The translations under genes were made by a program, and so were the position numbers. Shown in pieces: positions 43,264 through 52,421 of a stretch of 64,000 nt of DNA. The notes beneath the pieces are model-generated. The model was not told the origin of the DNA. It saw only the letters and a program-made list of their open reading frames with translations, and did not search any database. Origin of the DNA: Sorangium aterium (GTDB lineage: Bacteria; Myxococcota_A; Polyangia; Polyangiales; Polyangiaceae); the NCBI RefSeq assembly GCF_028368935.1, contig NZ_JAQNDK010000003.1, positions 248,001-312,000 of the forward strand, read 5' to 3'. Within the stretch, counting starts at the first letter, position 1; every line of letters starts with the position of its first letter.

Positions 43264-44175
43264 TTAGCGCGCCTTGACGCTCCGCGACGTGGCGATGCGC
43301 GCGAGCAGGTTGAGGAGGAAGACGATGATGATCAGCACGAGGGCGCCGGTCCACGCCTCCTGCTGCCATTTCGGGTAGGGCGATGTGGCGTTCCGCCAGA
43401 TCTGCACCGGCAGTGAGGCGATGGGGCGGTCGATGGCGAAGCTCCAATACGATGAGCCGAGCGCGGTGAGGAGCACTGGCGCGGTCTCGCCGGCGATGCG
43501 GGCCACGGCGAGCATCACGCCGGTGCCGATCCCGGGCGAGGCCGTCCGGAGCACGACGAGGAGGCTCGTGCGCCACTCCGGCACGCCGAGGGCGAGCGAC
43601 GCTTCGCGGAGGTGGGCGGGCACCAGCTTGAGCAGCTCCTCCGTCGTGCGGGTCACCGTCGGGAGCATCACGATCGCGAGCGCGATGCCGCCGGCGAGCG
43701 CCGAGAAGCGCTTCATCGTGACCACGACGAGGGCGTAGACGAACACGCCGATGGTGATCGAGGGGACGCCGCCGAGCACGTCGGCGATGAACCGGATGGC
43801 GGCCGCGAGCTTGCCGCGCCCGATCTCGGCCAGGTAGATGCCGGCGAGGATGCCCGTCGGCAACCCGATGCTGCAGCCGATGGCGACGAGGATGAGCGTG
43901 CCGACGACCGCGTTGCCCATGCCGCTCCGCTCGTCGCCGACGGGCTTCGGCAGCTGGGTGAAGAAGTCGAGGGACAGCCCGCTGAGGCCCTTGCTGACGA
44001 CGTAGATGAAGATCAGGAACAGCGGGACCAGGACGACGACGGCGCTCGAGACGCAGAGCCCTTCGAAGAAGTAGCTGCGCGCGCGGCGCAGCGTCTCGCC
44101 GGGCGCGGGCTCGAGCAGCGTGCGCTTGGGGGCGCTCGTGGGGCTCGCCACGGGGACAGGGGTGTCGCTGTTCAT
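43264..44175 (-). CDS. pstA: phosphate ABC transporter permease PstA
   Basis: 303 aa, six or so transmembrane helices, beginning with SSAVVVLVPLFLIFIYVVSK. The ABC permease motif is visible as EASLALGVPEWRTSLLVVLR, and the conserved GGVPSITIGVFVYALVVV and GETAPVLLTALG segments are typical of PstA. The start (ATG 44175) overlaps the stop of pstC by four bases. Confidence 0.96.
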   Translation of the reverse strand: MNSDTPVPVASPTSAPKRTLLEPAPGETLRRARSYFFEGLCVSSAVVVLVPLFLIFIYVVSKGLSGLSLDFFTQLPKPVGDERSGMGNAVVGTLILVAIGCSIGLPTGILAGIYLAEIGRGKLAAAIRFIADVLGGVPSITIGVFVYALVVVTMKRFSALAGGIALAIVMLPTVTRTTEELLKLVPAHLREASLALGVPEWRTSLLVVLRTASPGIGTGVMLAVARIAGETAPVLLTALGSSYWSFAIDRPIASLPVQIWRNATSPYPKWQQEAWTGALVLIIIVFLLNLLARIATSRSVKAR

Positions 44176-45155
44176 GCGCGCTTCTCCAGCTTGCTCTTGG
44201 TCGAGCTCACGAGCCACCGGGCGAAGAGGTTGAGGAGGAGGGCGACCCCGAAGAGGAGCAGCGCGATCTTGGACAGCGCCGACACGTACATATCGCTCGT
44301 CGCCTCGACGAACTCGTTGGCGATGACGCTCGCCATCGAATAGCCGGGGTGGAAGATCGACGCGCTCACCTTCGGGACGTTGCCGATCATCATCGTGACG
44401 GCCATCGTCTCGCCGAGCGCCCGGTTCAGCCCGAGGATGATGGCCCCGATGATGCCTGAGCGCGCCGACGGGAGGACCGCGTAGCGGATCGTGTCCCACG
44501 CGCACGCGCCGAGGCCGACCGCCGCCTCGCGGTGCAGCTGGGGCACCGCCTGCATCACCTCGCGCGACACCGACGTGATCGTGGGGACGATCATGATGGC
44601 GAGGATGACGCCCGCCGCGAACATGCCGAAGCCGAGCGGCGGGCCCTCGAAGAGGGGGATGTAGCCGAAGTACTTGATGATGACCGGCTCGACGGTGTCC
44701 CGGAGCCAGGGGCGGAGCACGGCGATGCCCCAGAAGCCGTAGACGACGCTCGGGATCGCCGCGAGCAGCTCGACCATGAAGCCGAGCGGCTTGCGGATCC
44801 GGTGGGGCGCCAGATCCGACAGGAAGATCGCGAGGCCGAGCGAGACGGGGACGGCGAGCACGATGGCGATCAGCGACGTGACGACCGTGCCGTAGACGAA
44901 CGGGAGCGCGCCGAACTCCTCACGCGCAGGGTCCCACACGCGCCCGGTGAGGAACCCCAGCCCGAACTTGTCGATGGCGAGCCGCGATGAGCGGATGAGC
45001 TCCAGCACCATCAGCGCTGGCACCGCGAGCACCGTCAGGCCGAACATCGTCAGGATGGCGCGGAACGCTCGATCTGCTCCGCGCGTGCCATGTGGCGCGT
45101 CGCTCTGTGGCGCGGACGAGGCGGCTTGTTGCATCGGGACTTCTACGGTGCTCAT
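44172..45155 (-). CDS. pstC: phosphate ABC transporter permease PstC
   Basis: 327 aa. Hydrophobic helices throughout (for example AILTMFGLTVLAVPALMVLE), PstC motifs ELLAAIPSVVYGFWGIAVL and the permease loop REAAVGLGACAWDTIRYAVL, and GETMAVTMMIGNVP near the end. ATG 45155 was preferred to a start 24 codons upstream because AGGATAGG precedes it. It overlaps pstA by four bases (ATGA) and follows pstS after 81 bp. Confidence 0.96.
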   Translation of the reverse strand: MSTVEVPMQQAASSAPQSDAPHGTRGADRAFRAILTMFGLTVLAVPALMVLELIRSSRLAIDKFGLGFLTGRVWDPAREEFGALPFVYGTVVTSLIAIVLAVPVSLGLAIFLSDLAPHRIRKPLGFMVELLAAIPSVVYGFWGIAVLRPWLRDTVEPVIIKYFGYIPLFEGPPLGFGMFAAGVILAIMIVPTITSVSREVMQAVPQLHREAAVGLGACAWDTIRYAVLPSARSGIIGAIILGLNRALGETMAVTMMIGNVPKVSASIFHPGYSMASVIANEFVEATSDMYVSALSKIALLLFGVALLLNLFARWLVSSTKSKLEKRA

Positions 45156-45236
45156 GGACCTATCCTGCGCTCCTGCGCGCACGCCAGCCGCGCGCGGCGG
45201 AGCGCCGTTCGCACGGCCGAGGCGCATTCCTGGGGG

Positions 45237-46346
45237 TTATGGGGCGAGCAGGGGCTTGCCGTCAGGGCCGACCAGCGCGGCGAGCTTCTTGTCGACCTTC
45301 TCGACGACAGCCGCGGGCAGCGGGGCGTAATGGAGGTCGTTCGTGAACTTCTGGCCGTCTTGCATCGCCCACTTGACGAAGTTGGCGAGCACCTTGCCCT
45401 TCGCGAGGTCCTTCTGCTCCTGGTACACGAGGAGGTACGTGAAGCCGGCGATGGGGTATGCGTCCTCGCCCTCGGCGTCCACGAGCGAGATCCGGAGGTC
45501 TTCCGGCATCTTGGCGGCGGCGCCGGCGCCCGCGGCGGTCGTGCTCTCCAGCGACGGGGTGATGAACTTCCCGCTCTTGTTCTTGAGCGAGGCGAACGTG
45601 AGCTTGTTCTGCATCGCGTACGCGAGCTCGATGTAGCCGATCGAGGCGGGCGTGCTCGTGATGAGCGCGGAGACACCGTCGTTGCCCTTGGCGCCGAGGC
45701 CGCCAGGCCAGTTCACGCTGGTCCCGGTCCCTGGTCCGCTCTTCCACTCCGGGCTGACCGTGCTCAGGTAGTCGACGAAGATCTTGGTCGTCCCGCTGCC
45801 ATCCGAGCGGTGGACCGTCGCGATCTCCTTGTCGGGGAGCTTCACGTCCGGGTTCTCCTTCTGGAGGGCCGGGTCGTTCCACTTCTTGATCTTGCCCAGG
45901 AAGATGTGCGCGGCCGCCTCCGGCGTGAGCTTCAGGCCAGACGGGACACCCTCGAGGTTGTAGGTCAGCACGACCGCGCCCAGGCAGGTCGGCAGGTGAA
46001 GGATGCCGGCGGCCTTCCCGAGCTGCTCCTCGTTCATCGGGGCATCGGAGGCGCCGAAATCGACGGTCCGCTCGGTGATCTGCCGGATCCCACCCCCGGA
46101 GCCGATGGACTGGTAGTTGATCTTGACCTTGGAGTTGGCTTTCTGAAACTCAGCGATCCACTTCGTATAAAGAGGGTACGGGAACGTCGCACCCGCGCCC
46201 GTCAAGGTGATGTCCCCGTCAGCGGTCGGCTGCGGCGCGGTGTCCTTCTTCGCGCCGGGGAGCGAGCCGGTTTCTTGGGGGGCATCAGAGCGACCGCACG
46301 CCGCGGTCAGGAGGAACATCGCCAGGGTGAGCAGAATTCGAGCCAT
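45237..46346 (-). CDS. pstS: phosphate-binding lipoprotein PstS
   Basis: 369 aa. The signal peptide ends in a clear lipobox (FLLTAAC), so the protein is anchored in the periplasm as phosphate receptor of the Pst importer. Ligand-binding motifs: GAGATFPYPLY, SIGSGGGIRQI, DFGASDAPM and HRSDGSGTTKIFVDYL. ATG 46346 was used; an upstream TTG is less likely. A Pho box lies about 26 bp upstream. Confidence 0.96.
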   Translation of the reverse strand: MARILLTLAMFLLTAACGRSDAPQETGSLPGAKKDTAPQPTADGDITLTGAGATFPYPLYTKWIAEFQKANSKVKINYQSIGSGGGIRQITERTVDFGASDAPMNEEQLGKAAGILHLPTCLGAVVLTYNLEGVPSGLKLTPEAAAHIFLGKIKKWNDPALQKENPDVKLPDKEIATVHRSDGSGTTKIFVDYLSTVSPEWKSGPGTGTSVNWPGGLGAKGNDGVSALITSTPASIGYIELAYAMQNKLTFASLKNKSGKFITPSLESTTAAGAGAAAKMPEDLRISLVDAEGEDAYPIAGFTYLLVYQEQKDLAKGKVLANFVKWAMQDGQKFTNDLHYAPLPAAVVEKVDKKLAALVGPDGKPLLAP

Positions 46347-46371
46347 GCACAGCAAGGCGTAATCGAGTTTT

Positions 46372-46389
46372 GTGACAGCTCCGTGACGG
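46372..46389 (-). promoter_or_regulatory. Pho box upstream of pstS
   Basis: On the minus strand CCGTCAC-GGAG-CTGTCAC forms two heptamers with an 11-bp period, the PhoB-site layout (consensus CTGTCAT repeated every 11 bp). It lies 26-43 bp before the pstS ATG, consistent with induction on phosphate starvation by the PhoB encoded just upstream. Confidence 0.75.
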
Positions 46390-46442
46390 CAAGGTGGAAC
46401 AGCGAGTACCGCGCTTTCCTGGCTTTGCGTGGTTCGCGTGGA

Positions 46443-47939
46443 TCACTCGGCGCGCGCCAGGCGGACGGTGAACTGGGTGCCGCGGCCGATGGCGCTCTCG
46501 ACCTCGATCGAGCCGTTCATCAGCTCGACCAGGTGCTTCACGATAGCGAGGCCGAGCCCGGTGCCGCCCAGATCGCGTGAGCGGCCGGCGTCGACTCGAT
46601 AGAACCGCTCGAAGATGCGGCCCAGGTGGTGGGGCGGAATACCGGGGCCGTCGTCGGCGACGGCGATCGTCACCTGGTGATCGACCGAGCGCGTCTTCAC
46701 CGTGACGTGAGCTCCCTCGCCGGCGTACTTGATGGCGTTGTCGAGCAGGTTCATGAGCACCTGCTCGAGCGCGCGGCGGTCGCACCGAGCGGGCGGGAGC
46801 GCCGAGGCGTCGACGGTCAACGTGACCCTGCGCCGGCGCGCCGCCTCCGCGAGCAGCTGCGTGACGTGCTCGATGGCGGGGGCGATGTCGAGCTCCGACA
46901 GCGCGAGGCGGAAGTTCTTCGCCTCGATCTTCGAGAGGTCGAGCAGATCGTCGACGAGGTGGCGGAGGCGCTTCGCGTGCCGATCGATCACGTCGACGAA
47001 CTCGGCGGCCTCGTGGGGATCGTTCAGCGCGCCGAGCTGCAGCGTCTCGGCGGCGGTGCTGATCGCGGTGACCGGGGTGCGCAGCTCGTGGGACACGTTG
47101 GCGACGAAATCGGTCCGGATCGTCTCCAGCCGGCGGAGATCGGTGACGTCGTGAAACACCGCGATGAGCCCCGGCTCGGCGGACGCGCCGTCGTGATCCG
47201 CGCCCCACGCGGCGAGGGCCTCGCGCTCATCGTGCCCGAGCCGCTCCGGGCCCTTCCGGCGCGACACGCGCACGAGCAGCCGCCTCGGGAGCGTCCGCCC
47301 GAGCTCGACCTCGACGTCGACAGGCTCGTCCCGCTTGCCGGCGAGCTGGATCGCCTCGGTGAGCCGCGCGTTGCGGATCGACTCGATGACCGATCGACCG
47401 AGCGCGTCCTCGCCGAGGGAGGCCATCGCGCGGAGCGCCCGGTTGGCGAGGAGGATCCTCCCGTCGCGATCGAGCACGAGGACGCCCTCGCTCATCCCGT
47501 CGAGGATGCCCGCGAGCAGGGCGCGCTCCGTCCGGACCTCGGCGGTGGAGCGGGAGAGCTCGCTCGAGAGGTGGTTCAGCGCGCGCGCCAGCTGACGCAG
47601 CTCGCCCGAGCCGCGCAGCGGGGCGCGCGTCGACAGGTCGCCCTCGGACATCGCCTGCGCGAAGCGGGTCAGCCTCCGGATCGGGCGCGTGACGAAGAAG
47701 GCCGTGGCCGCGCCCACCGAGACGGCGACGACGATCACGGTGCCCATGCCGAGCAGCAGGGTGCGCCGTGAGCGAAGCAGGGCGGCGTCGACGGCGGCGC
47801 GCGGGCTGTGCTCCGCCAGCAGCGCCGCTTCCATGTCGCGCGCGGCGAGGCGCTCGATCGGGACGCCAGCGACGAGGAGGGCGAGCACCGTCCCCGCCGC
47901 GAGCTTCGCGCCGATGCCCAGCCCCCTAAGCAAGCGCAT
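46443..47939 (-). CDS. phoR: sensor histidine kinase PhoR
   Basis: 498 aa. Two membrane helices (about 10-27 and 60-83), a HAMP linker (TRPIRRLTRFAQAMSEGDLS), a PAS domain (about 145-265, GVLVLDRDGRILLANRAL), HisKA with the phosphorylated His at 284 (NVSHELRTP), N box MNLLDNAIKY, DDGPGIPP, FERFYRVD and GTGLGLAIVKH. All catalytic boxes are intact. It lies 6 bp after phoB and upstream of the pst genes, so it is the phosphate-starvation sensor. Confidence 0.93.
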   Translation of the reverse strand: MRLLRGLGIGAKLAAGTVLALLVAGVPIERLAARDMEAALLAEHSPRAAVDAALLRSRRTLLLGMGTVIVVAVSVGAATAFFVTRPIRRLTRFAQAMSEGDLSTRAPLRGSGELRQLARALNHLSSELSRSTAEVRTERALLAGILDGMSEGVLVLDRDGRILLANRALRAMASLGEDALGRSVIESIRNARLTEAIQLAGKRDEPVDVEVELGRTLPRRLLVRVSRRKGPERLGHDEREALAAWGADHDGASAEPGLIAVFHDVTDLRRLETIRTDFVANVSHELRTPVTAISTAAETLQLGALNDPHEAAEFVDVIDRHAKRLRHLVDDLLDLSKIEAKNFRLALSELDIAPAIEHVTQLLAEAARRRRVTLTVDASALPPARCDRRALEQVLMNLLDNAIKYAGEGAHVTVKTRSVDHQVTIAVADDGPGIPPHHLGRIFERFYRVDAGRSRDLGGTGLGLAIVKHLVELMNGSIEVESAIGRGTQFTVRLARAE

Positions 47940-47945
47940 GGGCCC

Positions 47946-48641
47946 CTAGGCGACCTCGGGCTCGGCGCGGAACCGGTAGCCGACGCCGCGCACGGTCTCG
48001 ATGTAATCGCCCGCCGCGCCGAGCTTCTCGCGGACGCGCTTCACGTGGGTGTCGACGTTGCGCGCGGTCACGTCGACGTGCGAGCCCCACACCTCGTCGA
48101 GCAGGAGATCGCGCGACAGCACGCGCCCGCGGCGATCGTAGAGCATCATGAGCAGGCGGAACTCGAGGGCGGTCAGCGCGATCTCGGCCTCCTGAACCCA
48201 GGCCCGGTGCGCGGCGCGATCGACCCGCAGGATGCCGAAGTCGAACTTCTCCGGCGCCGACGCCGGGCTCTCCGAGCGCTTGAGGATCGCCCGGGCGCGC
48301 AGGATGAGCTCGCGCACGCTGAACGGCTTGACGACGTAGTCGTCGGCCCCGAGCTCGAAGCCGACGATCCGGTCGATCTCCTCGCCCTTGGCCGTGACCA
48401 TGATGACGGGCACCGCCGATGTCTGTGGGTTCTGCTTGAGGCGGCGGCAGATCTCCGTGCCCGACATGTCCGGGAGCATCAGGTCGAGCAGGACGAGATC
48501 GAACCGCTCCTCCTTGACCGCGCGGAGCGCCGTCTCCCCGCTCCCAGCGGACACCACATCGAACCCTGCCTGACGGAAATTGTAGGTGAGGACGCGCTGC
48601 AGGTCGCGCTCGTCCTCCACGATGAGCACGTGGCTCGGCAT
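47946..48641 (-). CDS. phoB: response regulator PhoB
   Basis: 231 aa. The receiver domain (1-120) has VEDE acidic residues, phosphoacceptor D53 (LLDLMLPDMSG), MVTAKGE and VVKPFS. The OmpR/PhoB winged helix (about 130-231) has FRLLMMLYDRRGRVLSRDLL, LDEVWG, RNVDTHVKRVREKLG and ETVRGVGYRF. ATG 48641 begins the family core. First gene of phoB-phoR-pstSCAB-phoU; a heptamer CTGTCAC at 48666-48672 just upstream may allow autoregulation. Confidence 0.95.
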   Translation of the reverse strand: MPSHVLIVEDERDLQRVLTYNFRQAGFDVVSAGSGETALRAVKEERFDLVLLDLMLPDMSGTEICRRLKQNPQTSAVPVIMVTAKGEEIDRIVGFELGADDYVVKPFSVRELILRARAILKRSESPASAPEKFDFGILRVDRAAHRAWVQEAEIALTALEFRLLMMLYDRRGRVLSRDLLLDEVWGSHVDVTARNVDTHVKRVREKLGAAGDYIETVRGVGYRFRAEPEVA

Positions 48642-48941
48642 GGCCGATGTATGTAGCAGCGCATTGTGACAGCTTGATGGCGATCGCGCGTGTCGCGCGT
48701 CGCCCTCGCGAGACGGAATTGCGACAAGGACGCGATGGCGCGCGAGCGCGAGGAGAGCGCGGAGAGCCGAGACGGACAACGGGCGGGCGGGATCGGACGT
48801 GGCCGATCCGCAACCTGGGGCGCGGCCGGGAGAGCAGCCTGGAGCGGTGTGGCGGGGCGGACAGCGATGACGGAAGCGCGACCAGCCGAGGGATCGTGCA
48901 GCGCGGCGGGCTGCGGACTCCCGGGACGGAATGCGTGATGC
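48642..48941. other. divergent phoB/ndk intergenic region with Pho half-site
   Basis: No gene was recognised in this stretch. A single good Pho heptamer (CTGTCAC on the minus strand, 48666-48672) lies 25 bp before phoB; the partner heptamer 11 bp away (TCGCCAT) is weak. Confidence 0.45.
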
Positions 48942-48970
48942 TTGCAACGCTCGGCGTTTTCGCCTAACTG
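48942..48970 (+). promoter_or_regulatory. candidate promoter placing ndk transcription start at its ATG
   Basis: TTGCAA (48942-48947), a 17-bp spacer and TAACTG (48965-48970). Initiation about 6-8 bp after the -10 would fall at or just before the ndk ATG at 48979, and no ribosome-binding site is evident, so the message may be leaderless. Confidence 0.4.
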
Positions 48971-48978
48971 GGCCGCCC

Positions 48979-49413
48979 ATGGCCCTCGAGCGAACACTCT
49001 CAATCATCAAGCCTGATGCGATGGAAAAGAACACGGCCGGCGCGATCGTCGCCCGCCTCGAGCAGGAGGGCTTCACGGTCAAAGCGATGAAGCGCATCCA
49101 CCTTACCCGCGCGGAGGCCGAGGGCTTCTACGCGGAGCACCAGGGGCGCGGCTTCTTCGACGAGCTCGTGACGTTCATGTCGCGAAGCCCCATCCTGGTG
49201 ATGGCGCTCGAGCGCGAGGACGCGGTGGCGAAGTACCGCGAGGTCATCGGCGCGACGGACCCGGCCAAGGCGGCGGCAGGGACGATCCGCAAGCTCTACG
49301 GGGCGAACGTGGGCGAGAACGCGGTCCACGGGTCCGACAAGCCGGCGACCGCCGCGCGGGAGATCGCCTACTTCTTCGCGGGTTACGAGGTCGCGCCGAG
49401 CGCGACGGCCTGA
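48979..49413 (+). CDS. ndk: nucleoside diphosphate kinase
   Basis: 144 aa, full family length. It transfers the gamma phosphate between nucleoside triphosphates and diphosphates through a phosphohistidine, His117 in NAVHGSD. Other landmarks: [15 protein letters not shown] at the start and [20 protein letters not shown]. The stop overlaps the next start (TGATG), so the downstream gene is translationally coupled. Confidence 0.97.
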   Translation: MALERTLSIIKPDAMEKNTAGAIVARLEQEGFTVKAMKRIHLTRAEAEGFYAEHQGRGFFDELVTFMSRSPILVMALEREDAVAKYREVIGATDPAKAAAGTIRKLYGANVGENAVHGSDKPATAAREIAYFFAGYEVAPSATA

Positions 49414-50306
49414 TGCTCGGCGAGCGGCTCGCGGCTGCGCTCGGCGCGGCGCGGGACGGCGCGGCAGGCATCGAGAGCTTCGCGCACCTGCTCGGCTCGC
49501 GCCGCGTCGGGCCGCGTGGGGTCGCGCTCGCGCTGCCGGAGGTCTGCGAGGGGTGCGCGGCGCTCGTCGTTGCCCTCGACAGCCTGTCCGCGGCGGTCCG
49601 CGACGGCTTCGTCGAGACAGACGCCGCCGTGGCGGCCGACGCCGCGGCGGCCGACGCCGCCTGCGCGGTCCTCGGCCACGCGGGCGTCGAGGTCGCGCGC
49701 CTCACGGACGAGCTGTCCCGCGCCGCGGCCGGCGCCTCGCCGGCGCGCGGCCCTGGCCGCGGTCGCGGAGATCGCGGCGGCTCCGAGCGCGGCATCGACG
49801 CGCGGCAGCGCCTCGGGCTCGAGGCGTCGGTGCGCAGGACGGCCCGGGAGCTGAGCGGCGCGCTGCGCCTGTCCGAGCTCGTGATCGCGACCCTCGAGCT
49901 GCGCCCGACGCCGCTCGATCTCATCGACGTGCTCCGCAACTGGAGCGCCGCCCCGGCCGAGGGGCGGCCCGTGGTCGGCATCTCGGTCGCCTCCTCCGAC
50001 GGCCGGGCCAACGAGGTGGAGGGCGACGTCCGCGCCGTGAGCGGGCTCATGGAGCTCGCTGTCGGCATGGTCAGCGCCGCCGGTGTCGCGAGCCCGCACC
50101 TCACCGTGTCCCGCCTCTCGGACGGGCGCTCGGTGGTGCGCATCGCCGAGCGCGGCCCGCGTGAGGGGGCGCCGGCGGTCGCCCTCGACGTGGTGCTGCG
50201 CGACGGCGGCGAGCGGGCGGCCGCCGTGGCCCGCGTCGTCGCGCGCCGCGCGCGCATCGAGCTCGTCGAGGGGACGGGCGGGCGCGTCGTCACCATGACG
50301 TTCTGA
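49413..50306 (+). CDS. degenerate histidine-kinase-like protein
   Basis: 297 aa, soluble, Ala-rich. The second half follows the order of a histidine-kinase dimerisation helix pair (LGLEASVRRTARELSGALRL...LLRPTPLDLIDVLRNW style) and an HATPase fold: GDVRAVSGLMELAVGMV at the N-box position, DGRSVVRIAERGP at the G1 position and AAVARVVARRARIELVEGTG at the G2 position. The catalytic Asn, DxGxG and GxGL motifs are missing and no His box is seen, so it is probably not a kinase. It is coupled to ndk by TGATG and lies 42 bp before dapD. The fold is inferred from pattern only. Confidence 0.7.
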   Translation: MLGERLAAALGAARDGAAGIESFAHLLGSRRVGPRGVALALPEVCEGCAALVVALDSLSAAVRDGFVETDAAVAADAAAADAACAVLGHAGVEVARLTDELSRAAAGASPARGPGRGRGDRGGSERGIDARQRLGLEASVRRTARELSGALRLSELVIATLELRPTPLDLIDVLRNWSAAPAEGRPVVGISVASSDGRANEVEGDVRAVSGLMELAVGMVSAAGVASPHLTVSRLSDGRSVVRIAERGPREGAPAVALDVVLRDGGERAAAVARVVARRARIELVEGTGGRVVTMTF

Positions 50307-50348
50307 CCCCGGTGCCGGTGCTGGCTCGGCCGTGCTAAAGGCGGCGCC

Positions 50349-51224
50349 ATGGCCACCGAAGAATCCATGAAGTCCCTTGTCGAGGCGGCGTTCCGCGACC
50401 GCGAGCTCCTGCGCTCGCCCGCGCACGAGGCCGCGGTCCTCCGCACGATCGAGTGCCTCGATCAAGGCCAGCTCCGCGTCGCCGAGCCCGACAAGACCGC
50501 GCAGGCGGGCGGCGAAGGCGCGGCGTCCACCGGCGAGGGCGCGCCGCACAGGTGGGTAACGCACGCGTGGATCAAGGAGGCGATCCTTCTCTACTTCTCG
50601 GTCCGCGGCATGAGCGTGATGGAGGCCGGCCCCTTCGAGTTCCACGACAAGATCCCGCTCAAGCGCGGCCTCGACAAGGCGGGCGTGCGCGTCGTCCCGC
50701 CGGGGACGGTGCGCTACGGCGCATTCCTCGAGCAGGGCGCGATCGTCATGCCCGGCTACGTGAACATCGGCGCGTGGGTCGGCTCGGGGTCGATGGTCGA
50801 CACCTGGGCGACGGTCGGCAGCTGCGCGCAGATCGGGCGAGGGGTGCACCTCGCCGGGGGCGTCGGCATCGGCGGGGTGCTCGAGCCGCCGGGGGCGCGG
50901 CCTGTGATCATCGAGGACGGCGTCTTCGTGGGCTCCCGCGTGATCGTGGTGGAGGGCGTCGTGGTCGAGGAAGAGGCGGTGCTCGGCGCCGGCGTGGTGC
51001 TCACCGCGTCGACGGCGATCCTCGACGTCACGGGGCCGGAGGTCGTCGAATACCGCGGCCGGGTGCCTGCGCGCAGCGTGGTGATCCCGGGAACGCGGCC
51101 GAAGCGCTTCCCCGCAGGGGAGTTCTCGATCCCCTGCGCGCTCATCATCGGCAAGCGGAGCGAGGCGACGGACCGCAAGGTGTCGCTGAACGCGGCGCTG
51201 CGAGATTTCGCGGTGCCGGTGTGA
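50349..51224 (+). CDS. dapD: 2,3,4,5-tetrahydropyridine-2,6-dicarboxylate N-succinyltransferase DapD
   Basis: 291 aa. It succinylates tetrahydrodipicolinate in the diaminopimelate/lysine pathway. Family landmarks: HAWIKEAILLYFSVRGM, FHDKIPLKR, VRVVPPGTVRYGAFLEQGA, then a left-handed beta-helix of hexapeptide repeats (IVMPGYVNIGAWVGSGSMVD, VGSCAQIGRGVHLAGGVGIG), ending SVVIPGT and SLNAALRDF. Its stop overlaps dapE (GTGA), placing two steps of the pathway in one transcript. Confidence 0.96.
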   Translation: MATEESMKSLVEAAFRDRELLRSPAHEAAVLRTIECLDQGQLRVAEPDKTAQAGGEGAASTGEGAPHRWVTHAWIKEAILLYFSVRGMSVMEAGPFEFHDKIPLKRGLDKAGVRVVPPGTVRYGAFLEQGAIVMPGYVNIGAWVGSGSMVDTWATVGSCAQIGRGVHLAGGVGIGGVLEPPGARPVIIEDGVFVGSRVIVVEGVVVEEEAVLGAGVVLTASTAILDVTGPEVVEYRGRVPARSVVIPGTRPKRFPAGEFSIPCALIIGKRSEATDRKVSLNAALRDFAVPV

Positions 51225-52324
51225 GCGCGCGCGCCGACGCGGGCGCGGCGGCCGCGGCCGATCTCGCGGACACGCTGCTCTGGCTGTGCTCCGTCCCGTC
51301 GCCCACGGGCGAGGAGCAGGAGCTGTGCTGCGCGGTGGCGGAGCGGCTCGGTCGGGCCCGGCTCGCCGCGCCGGTGCGCCGCCACGGCGACTCGCTCGTC
51401 GTGCAGGTGACGCAGGGCACGGGCGGCCCGAAGATCGCGCTGGCCGGGCACCTCGACGTGGTGCGCACCTCGCACGACGGGCCGCCGCGGATCGAGGGGG
51501 ATCGCCTCTACGGCCCCGGCGCGAGCGACATGAAATCGGGGCTCGCGCTGATGCTCGACCTCGCCGAGGGAGAGCGGGAGGCGATCGCGGGCGTCGATCT
51601 GACGCTCGTGTTCTACGCGCGGGAGGAGGGGCCGTACCTGGAGAACGAGCTCGCGCTGGTCATCGAGCGCGAGCCGGATCTCCGCGCGCTCGATCTCGCT
51701 GTGTGCCTCGAGCCGAGCGACAACCGGCTGAGCCTCGGCGCGAGCGGGTCGCTCCACGCTGGGCTGACGTTCCGCGGGCGGACGGCGCACAGCGCGCGGC
51801 CGTGGCAAGGGGAGAACGCCATCTACAAGGCAGGCCCGCTCCTGGTCGAGCTCGCTGCGCTCGCGCCGCGCGAGGTCGAGATCGACGGATTCGTCTACCG
51901 CGCCGTCACCACGGCGACGATGGCGCAGGGCGGGCGCGGGCGGAACGTCGTGCCGGACGAGTTCACGATGAACCTGAACCACCGCTTCCCGCCTGGGACG
52001 TCGATCCAGGAGGCGCAGCGGACCATCGAGGCGCTCGTGGACGGCCGCGCCGAGATCGCCTGGCGCGATCTCAGCCCTTCGGCGCCGCCGCACGCGTCGC
52101 ACCCGCTCGTCGTCGCGCTGCGCGAGGCGGGCGTCGCCGCGGTCGAGCCGAAGCAGGCGTGGACCGACGTGGCCCGCTTCGCGGAGCTCGGAGTGCCTGC
52201 GGTCAACTTCGGCCCTGGCGAGAACGCCCAGGCGCACCAGCGCAACGAGTGGTCGTCGCTTCAAAAGCTGTCGGAGGGTCGCGCGATCCTCCGCCGCTGG
52301 CTCTCGGCGCTCGGACCGGCCTGA
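51221..52324 (+). CDS. dapE: succinyl-diaminopimelate desuccinylase DapE
   Basis: 367 aa from GTG 51221. M20 metallopeptidase that releases LL-diaminopimelate. Metal and catalytic residues are visible: LAGHLDVV (His), YGPGASDMKSGLALM (Asp), FYAREEGPY (Glu-Glu), AVCLEPSDN, and the C-terminal His in GENAQAHQRNEW. The dimerisation domain is intact (GLTFRGRTAHSARPWQGENA). It follows dapD with a four-base overlap. The actinobacterial/myxobacterial subgroup of DapE fits best; another M20 amidohydrolase is less likely given the neighbour. Confidence 0.93.
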   Translation: MSARADAGAAAAADLADTLLWLCSVPSPTGEEQELCCAVAERLGRARLAAPVRRHGDSLVVQVTQGTGGPKIALAGHLDVVRTSHDGPPRIEGDRLYGPGASDMKSGLALMLDLAEGEREAIAGVDLTLVFYAREEGPYLENELALVIEREPDLRALDLAVCLEPSDNRLSLGASGSLHAGLTFRGRTAHSARPWQGENAIYKAGPLLVELAALAPREVEIDGFVYRAVTTATMAQGGRGRNVVPDEFTMNLNHRFPPGTSIQEAQRTIEALVDGRAEIAWRDLSPSAPPHASHPLVVALREAGVAAVEPKQAWTDVARFAELGVPAVNFGPGENAQAHQRNEWSSLQKLSEGRAILRRWLSALGPA

Positions 52325-52421
52325 CGCCGCGCGCGCACCCGCCGCGCGCGCTCCGTGTCAGGGGGGAACCCGCCTGATCGCGCGCGGTGCTCGGGGCGCG
52401 CCCCGGCGACCCTCGTGCCCC

